Assembly (NCBI RefSeq): GCF_002208095.1
Contig: NZ_CP017990.1
Location: forward strand, 3,162,001-3,226,000
Direction: 5' to 3'
Length of the DNA stretch: 64,000 nucleotides
DNA from: Enterobacter cloacae complex sp. ECNIH7
Lineage (GTDB): Bacteria > Pseudomonadota > Gammaproteobacteria > Enterobacterales > Enterobacteriaceae
Shown here: positions 8,848 to 17,570 of the stretch, one piece after another
Layout of the letters: each line of letters starts with the position of its first letter
Numbering within the stretch: position 1 is the stretch's first letter
Position numbers and translations under genes: made by a program
The notes under the pieces: generated by a model
Database searches by the model: none
Told to the model about the DNA's origin: nothing
Seen by the model: the letters and a program-made list of their open reading frames with translations, nothing else

Positions 8848-10164
8848 ATGGACTCCACCCTCATCTCCGATCGTCCCAACGAGGAGACACCTTCGCTCAA
8901 TCGTGCCCGCCGCGCAGCCTTAGGCAGCTTCGCGGGTGCCGTCGTCGACTGGTATGATTTTCTGCTTTACGGCATCACTGCCGCCCTGGTGTTTAACCGC
9001 GAGTTTTTTCCTCAGGTCAGCCCCGCGATGGGTACACTTGCCGCGTTTGCCACCTTCGGCGTCGGCTTTCTGTTTCGCCCGCTGGGCGGGGTGATCTTCG
9101 GCCACTTCGGCGACCGCCTGGGCCGCAAGCGCATGCTGATGCTCACCGTCTGGATGATGGGGATCGCCACCGCGCTTATCGGTATTCTCCCCTCGTTTGC
9201 CTCTATCGGCTGGTGGGCACCGGTACTGCTGGTCACCCTGCGCGCCATCCAGGGCTTCGCCGTAGGCGGCGAATGGGGCGGCGCGGCGCTGCTGTCCGTT
9301 GAGAGCGCGCCGAAGCACAGAAAAGCGTTTTACAGCAGCGGCGTACAGGTCGGGTACGGCGTAGGCCTTCTGCTTTCCACCGGGCTGGTATCGCTAATCA
9401 GCCAGCTTACTACCGACGAGCAGTTCCTGAGCTGGGGCTGGCGCATTCCGTTCATCTTCAGCATCGTGCTGGTCATCGCCGCGCTGTGGATCCGCAACGG
9501 GATGGAAGAGTCCGCGGAATTCGAACAGCAGCAGCGGGAAAAACCGCTCGCCAAAAAGCGTCTGCCTGTGATGGAAGCGCTGGTTCAGCACCCTGGCGCT
9601 TTTCTGAAAATTATCGCCCTGCGCCTGTGCGAGCTGCTGACGATGTATATCGTCACCGCGTTTGCCCTGAACTACTCGACGCAGAATCTCGGTCTGCCGC
9701 GCGAGCTGTTCCTGAATATTGGCCTGCTGGTCGGCGGGATCAGCTGCCTGACAATCCCCTGCTTCGCGTGGCTGGCGGACAGGTTTGGCCGCCGTCGCGT
9801 TTACATCACCGGGGCGCTGATTGGCACCCTCAGCGCCTGGCCATTCTTTATGGCGCTGGAGGCGCAGTCGATCTTCTGGATTGTCTTCTTCGCCATCATG
9901 CTCGCCAACATCGCTCACGACATGGTGGTGTGCGTGCAGCAGCCGATGTTCACCGAGCTGTTTGGCGCAAGCTACCGCTACAGCGGCGCGGGCGTGGGCT
10001 ACCAGGTCGCAAGCGTGGTCGGTGGCGGATTTACGCCGTTTATTGCCGCCGCGCTGGTGACCTTCTCCGGCGGCAACTGGCACAGCGTGGCGATTTATCT
10101 GCTCGCCGGCTGCCTGCTGTCGGCGGCAACGGCGCTGCTGATGAAAGAGACGAGCCACGGCTGA
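8848..10164 (+). CDS. shiA: Shikimate:H+ symporter ShiA
   Basis: ShiA imports shikimate across the inner membrane with protons. The 438-residue length equals that of E. coli ShiA, and the start MDSTLIS and long blocks such as SFAGAVVDWYDFLLYG match what I recall of it. It is a 12-helix major facilitator of the metabolite:H+ symporter subgroup, with the loop 2-3 motif GDRLGRKRM and a second copy ADRFGRRRV between the halves. An AGGAC ribosome site precedes the ATG. It is followed by amn, as in E. coli. The 250-base gap to pagP must hold both divergent promoters. Confidence 0.95.
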   Translation: MDSTLISDRPNEETPSLNRARRAALGSFAGAVVDWYDFLLYGITAALVFNREFFPQVSPAMGTLAAFATFGVGFLFRPLGGVIFGHFGDRLGRKRMLMLTVWMMGIATALIGILPSFASIGWWAPVLLVTLRAIQGFAVGGEWGGAALLSVESAPKHRKAFYSSGVQVGYGVGLLLSTGLVSLISQLTTDEQFLSWGWRIPFIFSIVLVIAALWIRNGMEESAEFEQQQREKPLAKKRLPVMEALVQHPGAFLKIIALRLCELLTMYIVTAFALNYSTQNLGLPRELFLNIGLLVGGISCLTIPCFAWLADRFGRRRVYITGALIGTLSAWPFFMALEAQSIFWIVFFAIMLANIAHDMVVCVQQPMFTELFGASYRYSGAGVGYQVASVVGGGFTPFIAAALVTFSGGNWHSVAIYLLAGCLLSAATALLMKETSHG

Positions 10165-10237
10165 TCTCCCTTTTGTTTCACGGGCGTGTGACATACTATC
10201 GGGTAGAGTCGCACACCTGTGGAACAAGGAGACAGAG

Positions 10238-11692
10238 ATGAATAATAAGGGCTCCAGCCTGACCCCGGCTCAGGCGCTGGAAAAACTCGACGCGCTGTAT
10301 GAACAGTCCGTCAACGCGCTGCGCGGCGCCATCAGCGAATATATCGAAACAGGGAAACTTCCCGACCAAAAGGCCAGAACCGAGGGCCTTTTTGTTTATC
10401 CATCGCTCTCTGTGACCTGGGACGGCAGCGCCAGCAGTAATCCCAAAACCCGCGCCTACGCCCGTTTTACCCACTCCGGCTGCTACAGCACCACCGTCAC
10501 CCGCCCTGCGCTGTTCCGCCCGTATCTTGAAGAACAACTCACGCTGCTGTACCAGGATTACGGCGCGCACATTGCCGTTGAGCCCTCCCAGCATGAGATC
10601 CCCTATCCCTACGTGATTGACGGTTCGGCGTTAACCCTTGACCGCTCCATGAGCGCGGGGCTGACCCGCCACTTCCCGACCACCGAGCTTTCCCAGATTG
10701 GCGATGAGACGGCCGACGGGATTTATCATCCGGCAGAATTTTCTCCCCTGTCGCATTTTGATGCCCGCCGGGTCGATTTCTCCCTGGCGCGCCTGCGCCA
10801 CTACACCGGTACGCCAGTCGAACATTTCCAGCCGTTCGTGCTCTTTACCAACTACACCCGTTACGTCGACGAGTTTGTCCGCTGGGGCTGCAGCCAGATC
10901 CTCGACCCGGAAAGCCCGTATATCGCGCTGTCCTGCGCGGGTGGGATCTGGATCACCGCTGAAACCGAAGCCCCCGAGCAGGCGATCTCCGACCTGGCGT
11001 GGAAAAAACACCAGATGCCCGCCTGGCACCTGATCACCGCCGACGGTCAGGGCATCACGCTGATTAACATCGGCGTTGGCCCGTCAAATGCCAAGACCAT
11101 CTGCGACCATCTGGCGGTACTGCGCCCGGACGTATGGCTGATGATTGGCCACTGCGGCGGCCTGCGCGAAAGCCAGCTGATTGGCGACTACGTGCTGGCC
11201 CACGCCTATCTGCGCGATGACCACGTGCTTGATGCGGTCCTGCCGCCGGATATCCCAATCCCGAGCATCGCCGAAGTACAGCGCGCGCTGTATGACGCTA
11301 CCAAAGAGGTCAGCGGCATGCCGGGCGAAGAGGTTAAACAGCGCCTGCGCACCGGCACGGTCGTCACAACGGATGACCGCAACTGGGAGCTGCGCTACTC
11401 CGCCTCCGCGCTGCGGTTCAACCTGAGCCGCGCGGTAGCGATCGATATGGAGAGCGCCACCATTGCCGCCCAGGGATATCGCTTCCGCGTTCCTTACGGC
11501 ACGCTGCTGTGCGTCTCCGATAAGCCGCTGCACGGCGAAATTAAGCTTCCGGGCCAGGCCAACCGTTTCTATGAAGGGGCTATCTCAGAGCATCTGCAGA
11601 TTGGTATTCGTGCGATTGATTTACTTCGCGCGGAGGGCGACAAGCTGCATTCGCGCAAGCTGCGCACCTTCAACGAGCCGCCGTTCCGCTAA
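10238..11692 (+). CDS. amn: AMP nucleosidase Amn
   Basis: Amn hydrolyses AMP to adenine and ribose 5-phosphate and helps control adenylate pools in the cytoplasm. The protein is 484 residues, the E. coli length. It has the N-terminal regulatory domain unique to AMP nucleosidase and a C-terminal nucleoside-phosphorylase-like domain. In the latter, MIGHCGGLRE and AIDMESATIAAQGYRF give the phosphate and nucleoside site residues, including the catalytic region near DKPLHG. AAGGAG lies well placed before the ATG. It stands after shiA as in E. coli; a 73-base gap separates them. Confidence 0.96.
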   Translation: MNNKGSSLTPAQALEKLDALYEQSVNALRGAISEYIETGKLPDQKARTEGLFVYPSLSVTWDGSASSNPKTRAYARFTHSGCYSTTVTRPALFRPYLEEQLTLLYQDYGAHIAVEPSQHEIPYPYVIDGSALTLDRSMSAGLTRHFPTTELSQIGDETADGIYHPAEFSPLSHFDARRVDFSLARLRHYTGTPVEHFQPFVLFTNYTRYVDEFVRWGCSQILDPESPYIALSCAGGIWITAETEAPEQAISDLAWKKHQMPAWHLITADGQGITLINIGVGPSNAKTICDHLAVLRPDVWLMIGHCGGLRESQLIGDYVLAHAYLRDDHVLDAVLPPDIPIPSIAEVQRALYDATKEVSGMPGEEVKQRLRTGTVVTTDDRNWELRYSASALRFNLSRAVAIDMESATIAAQGYRFRVPYGTLLCVSDKPLHGEIKLPGQANRFYEGAISEHLQIGIRAIDLLRAEGDKLHSRKLRTFNEPPFR

Positions 11693-11710
11693 TAACGATA
11701 AGGAAAAACA

Positions 11711-13477
11711 ATGTCCAGCACATCACCGCTCTCTGCCCTGCGCCACTGGCTTGAGGCCAGCCATCTCGACGGGATGATCGTCCCGCGGGCGGATGCCTGG
11801 CAGAGCGAATACTGCGCGCCTTACGACGAAAAGCTGGCCTGGCTGACGGGCTTTGACGGCTCGGCCGGCGTGGCGCTGGTGCTGAAAAACAAAGCGCTGC
11901 TGTTCGTCGACGGGCGCTATCAGGTTCAGGCACGCGTTCAGGTCAATACGGATGAGGTTGAGATCCACCACCTTCACAACGAGCCGCTGGCAGAATGGCT
12001 GGCAGAAAACGTTGAGGCAGGAACCCGCATCGGTTTTGACGCGCTGCTGATGATCAATTCAGAGTTTGAGCAGCTGTCAGCCACGCCGTGCGAGCTGGTG
12101 CCTCTGAAGGCCTCGCCGTTTGACACGCTATGGACCGATCGCCCTGCCGCACCGGCGGGGCTTATCCGTGAAATGCCGGTTGAACACAGCGGTGAACGCA
12201 GCGCGGACAAACGCCAGCGCGTCGCCGCCGTGCTGGCAGAACACAATGCTGATTTCCTCGCCGTGACGCTGCCGGATAACATCGCCTGGCTGCTAAACGT
12301 GCGTGGATCAGATATCCCCTTTAGCCCGGTTCCTCTTTCCTTCGCCCTGCTCAGCCGTGATGGTAGCGTTGAGTGGTTTGTTAACGACAATAAGCTCAGC
12401 GCCCTGCCTGACGGTGTGCGCAGTGCGTTCACCGTTGCCCCGCAGGATACCTTTATTGAACGCTGCCAGCAGATTGCTGAAGGCAAACGGGTGATGATTG
12501 ATGCCGATTCCGCGCCGGTGGCCCTGCGCTTCGCCGTTGAGCCACGGGGAGAAATTGTCTGGCGGACTGACCCCATCACCCTGATGAAAGCGACTAAAAA
12601 TCCGGTCGAGCTGGCAGGCTATCGCGAGTGCCATCACCAGGACGGGGCCGCGTGGGTCAACTTCCTCGCCTGGCTGAGCCGTGAAGTGCCGCGGCGCGAG
12701 GCGGCAGGAAAACCGCTCACCGAGCTGGACGCGCAGGCGCAGCAGCTTGCGTTTCGTCAACAGCAGCCCGGGTTCATCGAGCAGAGTTTTGCAACCATCT
12801 CCGCCTCTTCGAGCAATGCGGCGATGTGCCACTATCACTCGAGCGAGGCCAGCAATAAGCCCATCGGCCATGACCATTTTTACCTGAACGATTCCGGCGG
12901 CCAGTATGTTAACGGCACCACCGACGCCACGCGTACGCTGGCGTGGGGGAAAGTCGATCCGCAGCAGCGCCTGCACTACACTGCCGTGCTGAGAGGCTTT
13001 CTGTCGCTCATTACCCTGCAGTTCCCTTCCGGGACTCAGGGGCATCAGCTGGATGCGTTTGCGCGTCGCCCGCTGTGGGAGATGGGGCTGGATTACGATC
13101 ACGGTACGGGACACGGCGTGGGGCACCAGCTGCTGATCCACGAGAACCCGCATCGCATCGCCAAAAAGTTCAATCCATGGCCGCTGGTGGCGGGCAATAT
13201 CATGACTATCGAGCCGGGCTACTATCTGGGCGACAGCCACGGTATTCGTATTGAAAACCAGGTTGAGATTGTGGAGAGCCGTCCGGGGTTCTGCAAATTT
13301 GCCTCGCTGACGCTGATCCCGATCGACTTAAGTCAGGTTGAGCTGCATCTGCTGAGCGAGCAGGAAAAGCAGTGGCTGGATGCGTATCACCGGCAGGTAC
13401 GCGAGGTGCTTTCACCTCTGGTGAATAGCGATGCGCGTCCGTGGCTGGAGGAAGCGACGGCGCCGATTGGTGTGTAA
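11711..13477 (+). CDS. Xaa-Pro aminopeptidase (M24B, aminopeptidase P family)
   Basis: This 588-residue cytoplasmic enzyme should remove N-terminal residues preceding proline. Two creatinase-type N-terminal domains (about 1-310) precede a pita-bread M24 catalytic domain. Metal ligands and catalytic residues are visible as DSGGQY, GTTDATRT, HGTGHGVGH, EPGYY and GIRIENQ, so all five di-metal ligand positions seem present. The length matches the long eukaryote-like aminopeptidase P group rather than the 440-residue PepP. The start follows AAGGAAAAACA. It lies 18 bases after amn, so the two may be co-transcribed, and it occupies the place where E. coli has yeeN. Confidence 0.92.
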   Translation: MSSTSPLSALRHWLEASHLDGMIVPRADAWQSEYCAPYDEKLAWLTGFDGSAGVALVLKNKALLFVDGRYQVQARVQVNTDEVEIHHLHNEPLAEWLAENVEAGTRIGFDALLMINSEFEQLSATPCELVPLKASPFDTLWTDRPAAPAGLIREMPVEHSGERSADKRQRVAAVLAEHNADFLAVTLPDNIAWLLNVRGSDIPFSPVPLSFALLSRDGSVEWFVNDNKLSALPDGVRSAFTVAPQDTFIERCQQIAEGKRVMIDADSAPVALRFAVEPRGEIVWRTDPITLMKATKNPVELAGYRECHHQDGAAWVNFLAWLSREVPRREAAGKPLTELDAQAQQLAFRQQQPGFIEQSFATISASSSNAAMCHYHSSEASNKPIGHDHFYLNDSGGQYVNGTTDATRTLAWGKVDPQQRLHYTAVLRGFLSLITLQFPSGTQGHQLDAFARRPLWEMGLDYDHGTGHGVGHQLLIHENPHRIAKKFNPWPLVAGNIMTIEPGYYLGDSHGIRIENQVEIVESRPGFCKFASLTLIPIDLSQVELHLLSEQEKQWLDAYHRQVREVLSPLVNSDARPWLEEATAPIGV

Positions 13478-13506
13478 TTTCGTGCGGTCTGGTGCCCTCA
13501 CCCCAA

Positions 13507-13526
13507 CCCTCTCCCACGGGAGAGGG
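13507..13526. repeat. Intergenic GC-rich palindrome
   Basis: A nine-base stem CCCTCTCCC pairs with GGGAGAGGG across a two-base loop, preceded by CCCTCACCCCAA. This is a common intergenic palindrome type in enterobacteria and other proteobacteria. It lies downstream of the aminopeptidase gene and may stabilise its mRNA end. Confidence 0.6.
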
Positions 13527-13537
13527 TGCAAACACTA

Positions 13538-13562
13538 AAAACGGCAACGAGGTTGCCGTTTT
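13538..13562 (+). terminator. Rho-independent terminator after the aminopeptidase gene
   Basis: An eleven-pair stem AAAACGGCAAC/GTTGCCGTTTT with a GAG loop ends in a T-run. It stands 60 bases after the aminopeptidase stop. The A/T flanks make it possibly bidirectional, in which case it would back up the tRNA terminator on the other strand. Confidence 0.75.
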
Positions 13563-13586
13563 GCATTTACCTTGCGCAGAAAAGCA

Positions 13587-13614
13587 AAAAGCCTGCTTTA
13601 AAAGCAGGCTTTTT
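13587..13614 (-). terminator. Terminator of the left tRNA-Asn gene
   Basis: The stem AAAAGCCTGCTT/AAGCAGGCTTTT lies directly 3' of the tRNA on the minus strand and is followed there by further Ts. The same hairpin follows the second tRNA-Asn copy. Confidence 0.85.
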
Positions 13615-13619
13615 AAATT

Positions 13620-13695
13620 TGGCTCCTCTGACTGGACTCGAACCAGTGACATACGGATTAACAGTCCGCCGTTCTACCGACTGAACTACAGAGGA
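13620..13695 (-). tRNA. asnW: tRNA-Asn (anticodon GTT), left copy
   Basis: A 76-base tRNA reads on the minus strand from TCCTCTGTAGTTCAG to a genomically encoded CCA. The anticodon loop CTGTTAATC gives GTT for asparagine, the T-loop is GGTTCGAGTCC, and the acceptor arms TCCTCTG/CAGAGGA pair fully. In E. coli asnW occupies this place, next to yeeO. The gene is intact, and no integrated island is attached to it. Confidence 0.97.
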
Positions 13696-13798
13696 ATCGT
13701 GTGAACGGGGCGCATATTATCGATGCTCCCCCATGATGTCAAAGGCAGAATGCATATTTCCGATCGTTTGCCGAATTATTCTCCACTTCGCGCAATTG

Positions 13799-15252
13799 TC
13801 AGGCATTTTTTCGCGGATATTTCCACAGCCAGCGCCCGCTGACCATCCGCCAGTAGAACAGCGCGCCCCGCACGGCCCAGTCGAGGAACATCCCCAGCCA
13901 GACGCCGACCACCCCCCATCCGAGCATCACCCCGAGCGTATACCCCGCGACAACGCGACATCCCCACATGCCGAGCATCGATACCCACATCGCAAAGCGG
14001 GCGTCGCGCGCTCCTTTCAGCCCGGCGGGCAATACCCATGAGGCCGCCCAGATGGGCATAAAGGCCGCGTTGAGCCAGATGAGGATCTTAACAACCTCTT
14101 TAACGTCGTCTTCGTGGGTATAGAACGAGGCCATCAGCCCGGCAAACGGCGCGGTTCCCCAGGCGATCAGCGTCAGTCCAATGGTCGACAGCCAGAACAC
14201 GTGCCGCAGCTGCCGCTCCGCCTGGCCTATCTGCCCTTTCCCGAGCCGCTTACCCGTAATAATGGTCGATGCCGAACCCAGCGCGTTACCCGGCAGGTTA
14301 ATCAGCGAGGCAATAGAGAAGGCTATAAAGTTACCGGCGATAACGTCGGTGCCCATCCCAGCGACAAACATCTGCGTGAGCAGCTTCCCGCCGTTGAATA
14401 ACACCGATTCAATGCTGGCGGGAATGCCGATCCCCATCACTTCCCAGATAATGGCGAATTAAAAGGGCGGAAATAGCTTTTTAGCGTCAGACGAAGGGAG
14501 GGGGTAATCCCCGCCATCAGTACCCCGATGATGGCTGCCGCACCGATATAGCGTGAAATGGTTAATCCCAGTCCGGCACCGACGAACCCCAGCCCCTCCC
14601 ACGAGAACACGCCATAGATCAGCACGCTGCTGATAATGATATTCAGGATATTCATCCCGCCGTTGATCAGCAGCGGAATTTTGGTGTTGCCCGCCCCGCG
14701 CAGCGCGCCGCTGCCAATCAGCGCAATGGCCGCCGCCGGATAGCTTAAGACGGTCATTTCCAGGTAGGTCAGCGCCAGGTCTTTAACCTCGTTCGTGGCC
14801 TCCCCGGCGACAAAATCGATAATCTCTTTACCGAAATAGTGGATCACCGCCGCCAGAACGATCGAAAAAATGGTCATGATCATCAGCGACTGGCGGGCCG
14901 CCTCGCGTGCACGTTTGGGATCAAGCTTGCCGAGGCTAAAGGCCACCACCACCGTCGTCCCCAGGTCTATGGCGGCAAAGAACGAGATCACCACCATGTT
15001 AAAGCTGTCCGCTAGCCCAACCCCAGCCATCGCCTCTTTTCCCAGCCAGCTCACCAGGAAAGTGCTCAAAACCCCCATCAGCAGAACGCAGGTATTTTCC
15101 AGGAAGATAGGCACGGCAAGAGGGGTGATTTCACGCCAGAACAGGACACGATAGCTTTTACGTTTTGCATACCATGGCGTGCGAGTTATCGCCTGGCGTA
15201 AGGAGGCAGTGACGTTCAAAATGGACCTTAGCGAGAAAAGTTGAAACTCCAT
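13799..15252 (-). pseudogene. yeeO: MATE-family exporter YeeO, frameshifted
   Basis: YeeO is an inner-membrane MATE exporter of about 500 residues, reported to export flavins and dipeptides. Here the reading frame is broken. The first part (15252-14437) gives 271 residues ending PFNSPLSGK; the rest continues in another frame to 13799 as AGMGTDVIAGNF and so on. Adding one T in the coding-strand AATTCGCC (plus-strand 14457-14458) restores RPFNFAIIWEVMGIG, which joins both halves as in E. coli YeeO. No other damage is visible. The downstream part could start at GTG 14440 overlapping the stop, so a two-piece product is conceivable but unlikely. It may be a recent mutation or a sequencing error. 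Confidence 0.85.
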
Positions 15253-15413
15253 TTCAAATGATGGGGGACAAATGCTAATCCTGCAAAGTATTTTCCAGAA
15301 AAAGATGTGTGGATTTACAACAAACTGACGACAGAATCAGCAATCAGTCGATTTTCCCTAAGATCAGGTTTGACAAAACTTTTTTCGCCGCTAAGATAAG
15401 CCTCCACAACGAT

Positions 15414-15489
15414 TCCTCTGTAGTTCAGTCGGTAGAACGGCGGACTGTTAATCCGTATGTCACTGGTTCGAGTCCAGTCAGAGGAGCCA
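15414..15489 (+). tRNA. asnU: tRNA-Asn (anticodon GTT), right copy
   Basis: These 76 bases are identical to the left copy but on the plus strand, with anticodon GTT, encoded CCA and fully paired acceptor stem. In E. coli asnU lies at this place, upstream of yeeO. Asn tRNA genes are frequent integration sites for enterobacterial islands, but no integrase follows here. Confidence 0.97.
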
Positions 15490-15495
15490 AATTTA

Positions 15496-15523
15496 AAAAG
15501 CCTGCTTTTAAAGCAGGCTTTTT
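15496..15523 (+). terminator. Terminator of the right tRNA-Asn gene
   Basis: The stem AAAAGCCTGCTT/AAGCAGGCTTTT with a short TTAA loop follows the tRNA by six bases and ends in Ts. Confidence 0.85.
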
Positions 15524-15542
15524 GCTTTGCGGATGAGGGAAA

Positions 15543-15878
15543 ATGAACGCTCTGTTTGTCTACGGCACGCTGCGCCCGGGCCACTCTAATGCGCATATTC
15601 TTGAAAACATCGGCGGCGAATGGCTGGCCGGTTCCGTATCCGGCACGTTTTACGAACGCGGCTGGGGCGCCGCGGCGGACTTCCCGGGAATTGTGCTCCA
15701 CCCTGACGGCCCCCGCGTCGAAGGCTATCTGTTTATCTCGGATAACCTTGCCGCACACTGGCAAATGCTGGACGAATTTGAAGACGGCTACGATCGGGTT
15801 GAGGTCACGGTGACCACCCTTGAAGGCAAGCAGGTTCAGGCCTGGATTTATCAGCTACAGCCGCGTTCTGAATCATAA
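15543..15878 (+). CDS. Gamma-glutamylcyclotransferase-like protein (YtfP family)
   Basis: This 111-residue cytoplasmic protein has the gamma-glutamylcyclotransferase fold. The substrate-loop signature VYGTLRPG is at residues 6-13, and the acidic residue expected at the catalytic site is in LDEFEDGYDR. Family members act on gamma-glutamyl peptides or amines, but the small YtfP group has no proven substrate. A GATGAGGGAAA stretch before the ATG serves as ribosome site. It lies 50 bases after the tRNA and ends at a bidirectional terminator. In E. coli cbl and nac occupy this side of asnU, so the neighbourhood differs. Confidence 0.85.
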   Translation: MNALFVYGTLRPGHSNAHILENIGGEWLAGSVSGTFYERGWGAAADFPGIVLHPDGPRVEGYLFISDNLAAHWQMLDEFEDGYDRVEVTVTTLEGKQVQAWIYQLQPRSES

Positions 15879-15910
15879 AAAAAGGCTCTCTGTCACCAGA
15901 GAGCCTTTTT
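15879..15910. terminator. Bidirectional terminator between ytfP-like gene and tmaR
   Basis: The stem AAAAAGGCTCTCTG/CAGAGAGCCTTTTT with a TCAC loop has A and T tracts on both sides. It serves the two convergent genes. Confidence 0.9.
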
Positions 15911-15925
15911 CACTATTCGCTGCGA

Positions 15926-16261
15926 TTACTCGCTTTTTGCTTCGCCGTTTTTGATTTCGCCCATCACTTTCAGCTTTTTAGAGATGTCACGACGCTCTTT
16001 GGACAGCTCAGCATTTTTGATGATGTAGTCATCAACGCGGTCTTCATAGTCGCTCTTCATGCTGGCGATGATGCCCTGAATAGCTTCAACGCTCATACCT
16101 GGCTTGATGTAGTCGCTCAGGTTGTCGAGCAGCAGAACACGTTTCTGGTTGTCACGGATCTTCTTCTCAACGTCCTGGATTTCACGCTGCAGCTTGTTTT
16201 TGCGGCGGAACAGGCGGACGAATTCCAGAACATCCTGGAACGAAGGCTTGGTAGTTTCCAT
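15926..16261 (-). CDS. tmaR: PTS regulator TmaR (YeeX, DUF496)
   Basis: TmaR anchors Enzyme I of the sugar phosphotransferase system at the cell poles and so tunes sugar uptake (established in E. coli). The 111-residue protein is almost identical to what I recall of E. coli YeeX, starting [14 protein letters not shown]. It is highly charged and helical, with likely coiled coil from about 20 to 45 and 80 to 105. Tyr72, the residue whose phosphorylation is needed for its action, is present in SDYEDRV. An AGGGGTGT ribosome site precedes the ATG. It is probably monocistronic, ending at the shared terminator. Confidence 0.96.
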   Translation of the reverse strand: METTKPSFQDVLEFVRLFRRKNKLQREIQDVEKKIRDNQKRVLLLDNLSDYIKPGMSVEAIQGIIASMKSDYEDRVDDYIIKNAELSKERRDISKKLKVMGEIKNGEAKSE

Positions 16262-16419
16262 TTTTACACCCCTGATAATGTGAGATTCGGATTCGTTAAG
16301 GCAACCGTTGTAACAATAACCTTACTGACAGCGGCTGCGAATGACAATGAGTATATCGTTTAAAGCTATCATAACCCCAATTGCTGCTGAATCGAAGCAG
16401 CAGGCGTCACATAAGCCTT

Positions 16420-17478
16420 TTATTTGCGCAGCGCCCGGCAAATAAGGTGCGATAACAGCTCAAGCTGCCGCGCCAGTTCCATGCTCAGCCAGACGTAGCC
16501 ATGAATAGGCGTTTCCGCCACGTTATCGCTCTGGCGTTCATTGATTAACTGCTTCAGCTCCGCGACGATCTCATTCAGCCGCTCGCTGTTGGCCAGTATC
16601 GGCTGCGGGTTCCCTTCATAGAGCGCATGGGCAATGGTCAACAGCGTTTGCTGCGTCATCTGCTGGGTCTCTTTGAGGGTTTGCGCGTTCAGCATTAACA
16701 GATGGCTGGGACGCGAGGCCCAGTGCGCGTTGATCTGCAGTTCAAGCATGCAGACCAGATTGCGGCTTACCGTCTGGATGGCTTCGAAAATCGATTTCTG
16801 AATATGGGTTTCTTTGCTGGCAGGCGTGATCAGGCCGCGCATTTTGACCACATCGTTGAGGATCGTTTGCAGATGCTTTTCCAGCCGGGGACGTTCGACC
16901 AGATTCGGGGAAAAACCGGCCTGATAGACGCGGTTAAAGGCGGTGACGTAGTTCGCCATCTGAATACGCCAGTGCAGAAAAGCCCGCTGCGGCCAGATAC
17001 CGGTGAAAAGCATTGCCAGCAATGACCCCAGGATGACATCCCCGCTTCGCCACAGCGCCGTGGTCATATCCCCGGCGGGCGCACCGACAACCACCGCGAG
17101 AGTAATCCCAATCAGCAAGGCCTGATACGGTCTTTTGCCCAACGCCAGCCAGCCGCACAGGAACATGGCGGCACCGCACCATGCCAGCATCACCGGAAAC
17201 GAGATAAGCTCCAGCTTAAGGGCAATAAGCCCAAGGGCCGAGCCTAAAACCGTCCCGCCAATTCGCTCGAAGGCGCGCGGAACAACGTTCCCCCAAAACG
17301 AGATGGGCCCCATTACCACTACCAGGGTGATCAGCGGCCACGTCCCTTCCGGAACATCCAGCAAACGGACCAGCACAAACGTCAATACGAAAGCCAGCGC
17401 GATGCGACACCCGTGCACCACGCGGTAATGTTTGTACAACCGAATTTCAAAAGGGGTTAATGATTTGTCGGGACGCAC
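16420..17478 (-). CDS. yeeA: FUSC-family inner-membrane protein YeeA
   Basis: YeeA is an inner-membrane protein of the fusaric-acid-resistance/aromatic-acid exporter-like group, function unproven. I chose the GTG at 17478 (giving VRPDKSLTPFEIR) because it matches the E. coli start and has GGAG nine bases upstream; the longer frame begins at 17502. That gives 352 residues, the E. coli length. About six membrane segments fill residues 20-165, with the family's GPISFWGNVVPRAFERIGGT block, followed by a cytoplasmic helical C-terminal half. It follows sbmC on the same strand as in E. coli. Confidence 0.9.
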   Translation of the reverse strand: MRPDKSLTPFEIRLYKHYRVVHGCRIALAFVLTFVLVRLLDVPEGTWPLITLVVVMGPISFWGNVVPRAFERIGGTVLGSALGLIALKLELISFPVMLAWCGAAMFLCGWLALGKRPYQALLIGITLAVVVGAPAGDMTTALWRSGDVILGSLLAMLFTGIWPQRAFLHWRIQMANYVTAFNRVYQAGFSPNLVERPRLEKHLQTILNDVVKMRGLITPASKETHIQKSIFEAIQTVSRNLVCMLELQINAHWASRPSHLLMLNAQTLKETQQMTQQTLLTIAHALYEGNPQPILANSERLNEIVAELKQLINERQSDNVAETPIHGYVWLSMELARQLELLSHLICRALRK

Positions 17479-17519
17479 ACCCGCTCTCCAGCTACACGGC
17501 AAATCACAATTGTACTGTG

Positions 17520-17552
17520 TTTTCAGCCGGGCGGATCGCTCCCGGCTGAAAA
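17520..17552. other. Strong intercistronic hairpin between sbmC and yeeA
   Basis: A twelve-pair perfect stem TTTTCAGCCGGG/CCCGGCTGAAAA encloses a nine-base loop. Neither strand has a good T-run after it, so it looks like an mRNA-stabilising or partial-termination structure rather than a strong terminator. Confidence 0.55.
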
Positions 17553-17570
17553 ACCCTTCATTTAGCAGGC

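Larger units (their letters stand above)
13581..13700 (-). repeat. Left arm of 120-bp perfect inverted repeat
   Basis: These 120 bases are the exact reverse complement of 15409-15528. They contain the tRNA-Asn gene, six bases upstream of it, and its terminator. Identity stops abruptly on both sides. The arms enclose 1.7 kb carrying yeeO. Confidence 0.9.
15409..15528 (+). repeat. Right arm of 120-bp perfect inverted repeat
   Basis: This is the exact reverse complement of 13581-13700 and includes the second tRNA-Asn gene and its terminator. See the left arm. Confidence 0.9.

Noticed and set aside
13696..15408. Integrated island at a tRNA-Asn gene
   Set aside because: No integrase, no direct repeat of the tRNA 3' end and no foreign composition; only yeeO lies between the tRNAs.
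17520..17552. Rho-independent terminator after sbmC
   Set aside because: The stem is strong but neither strand has a T-run after it, so it is listed as a hairpin instead.
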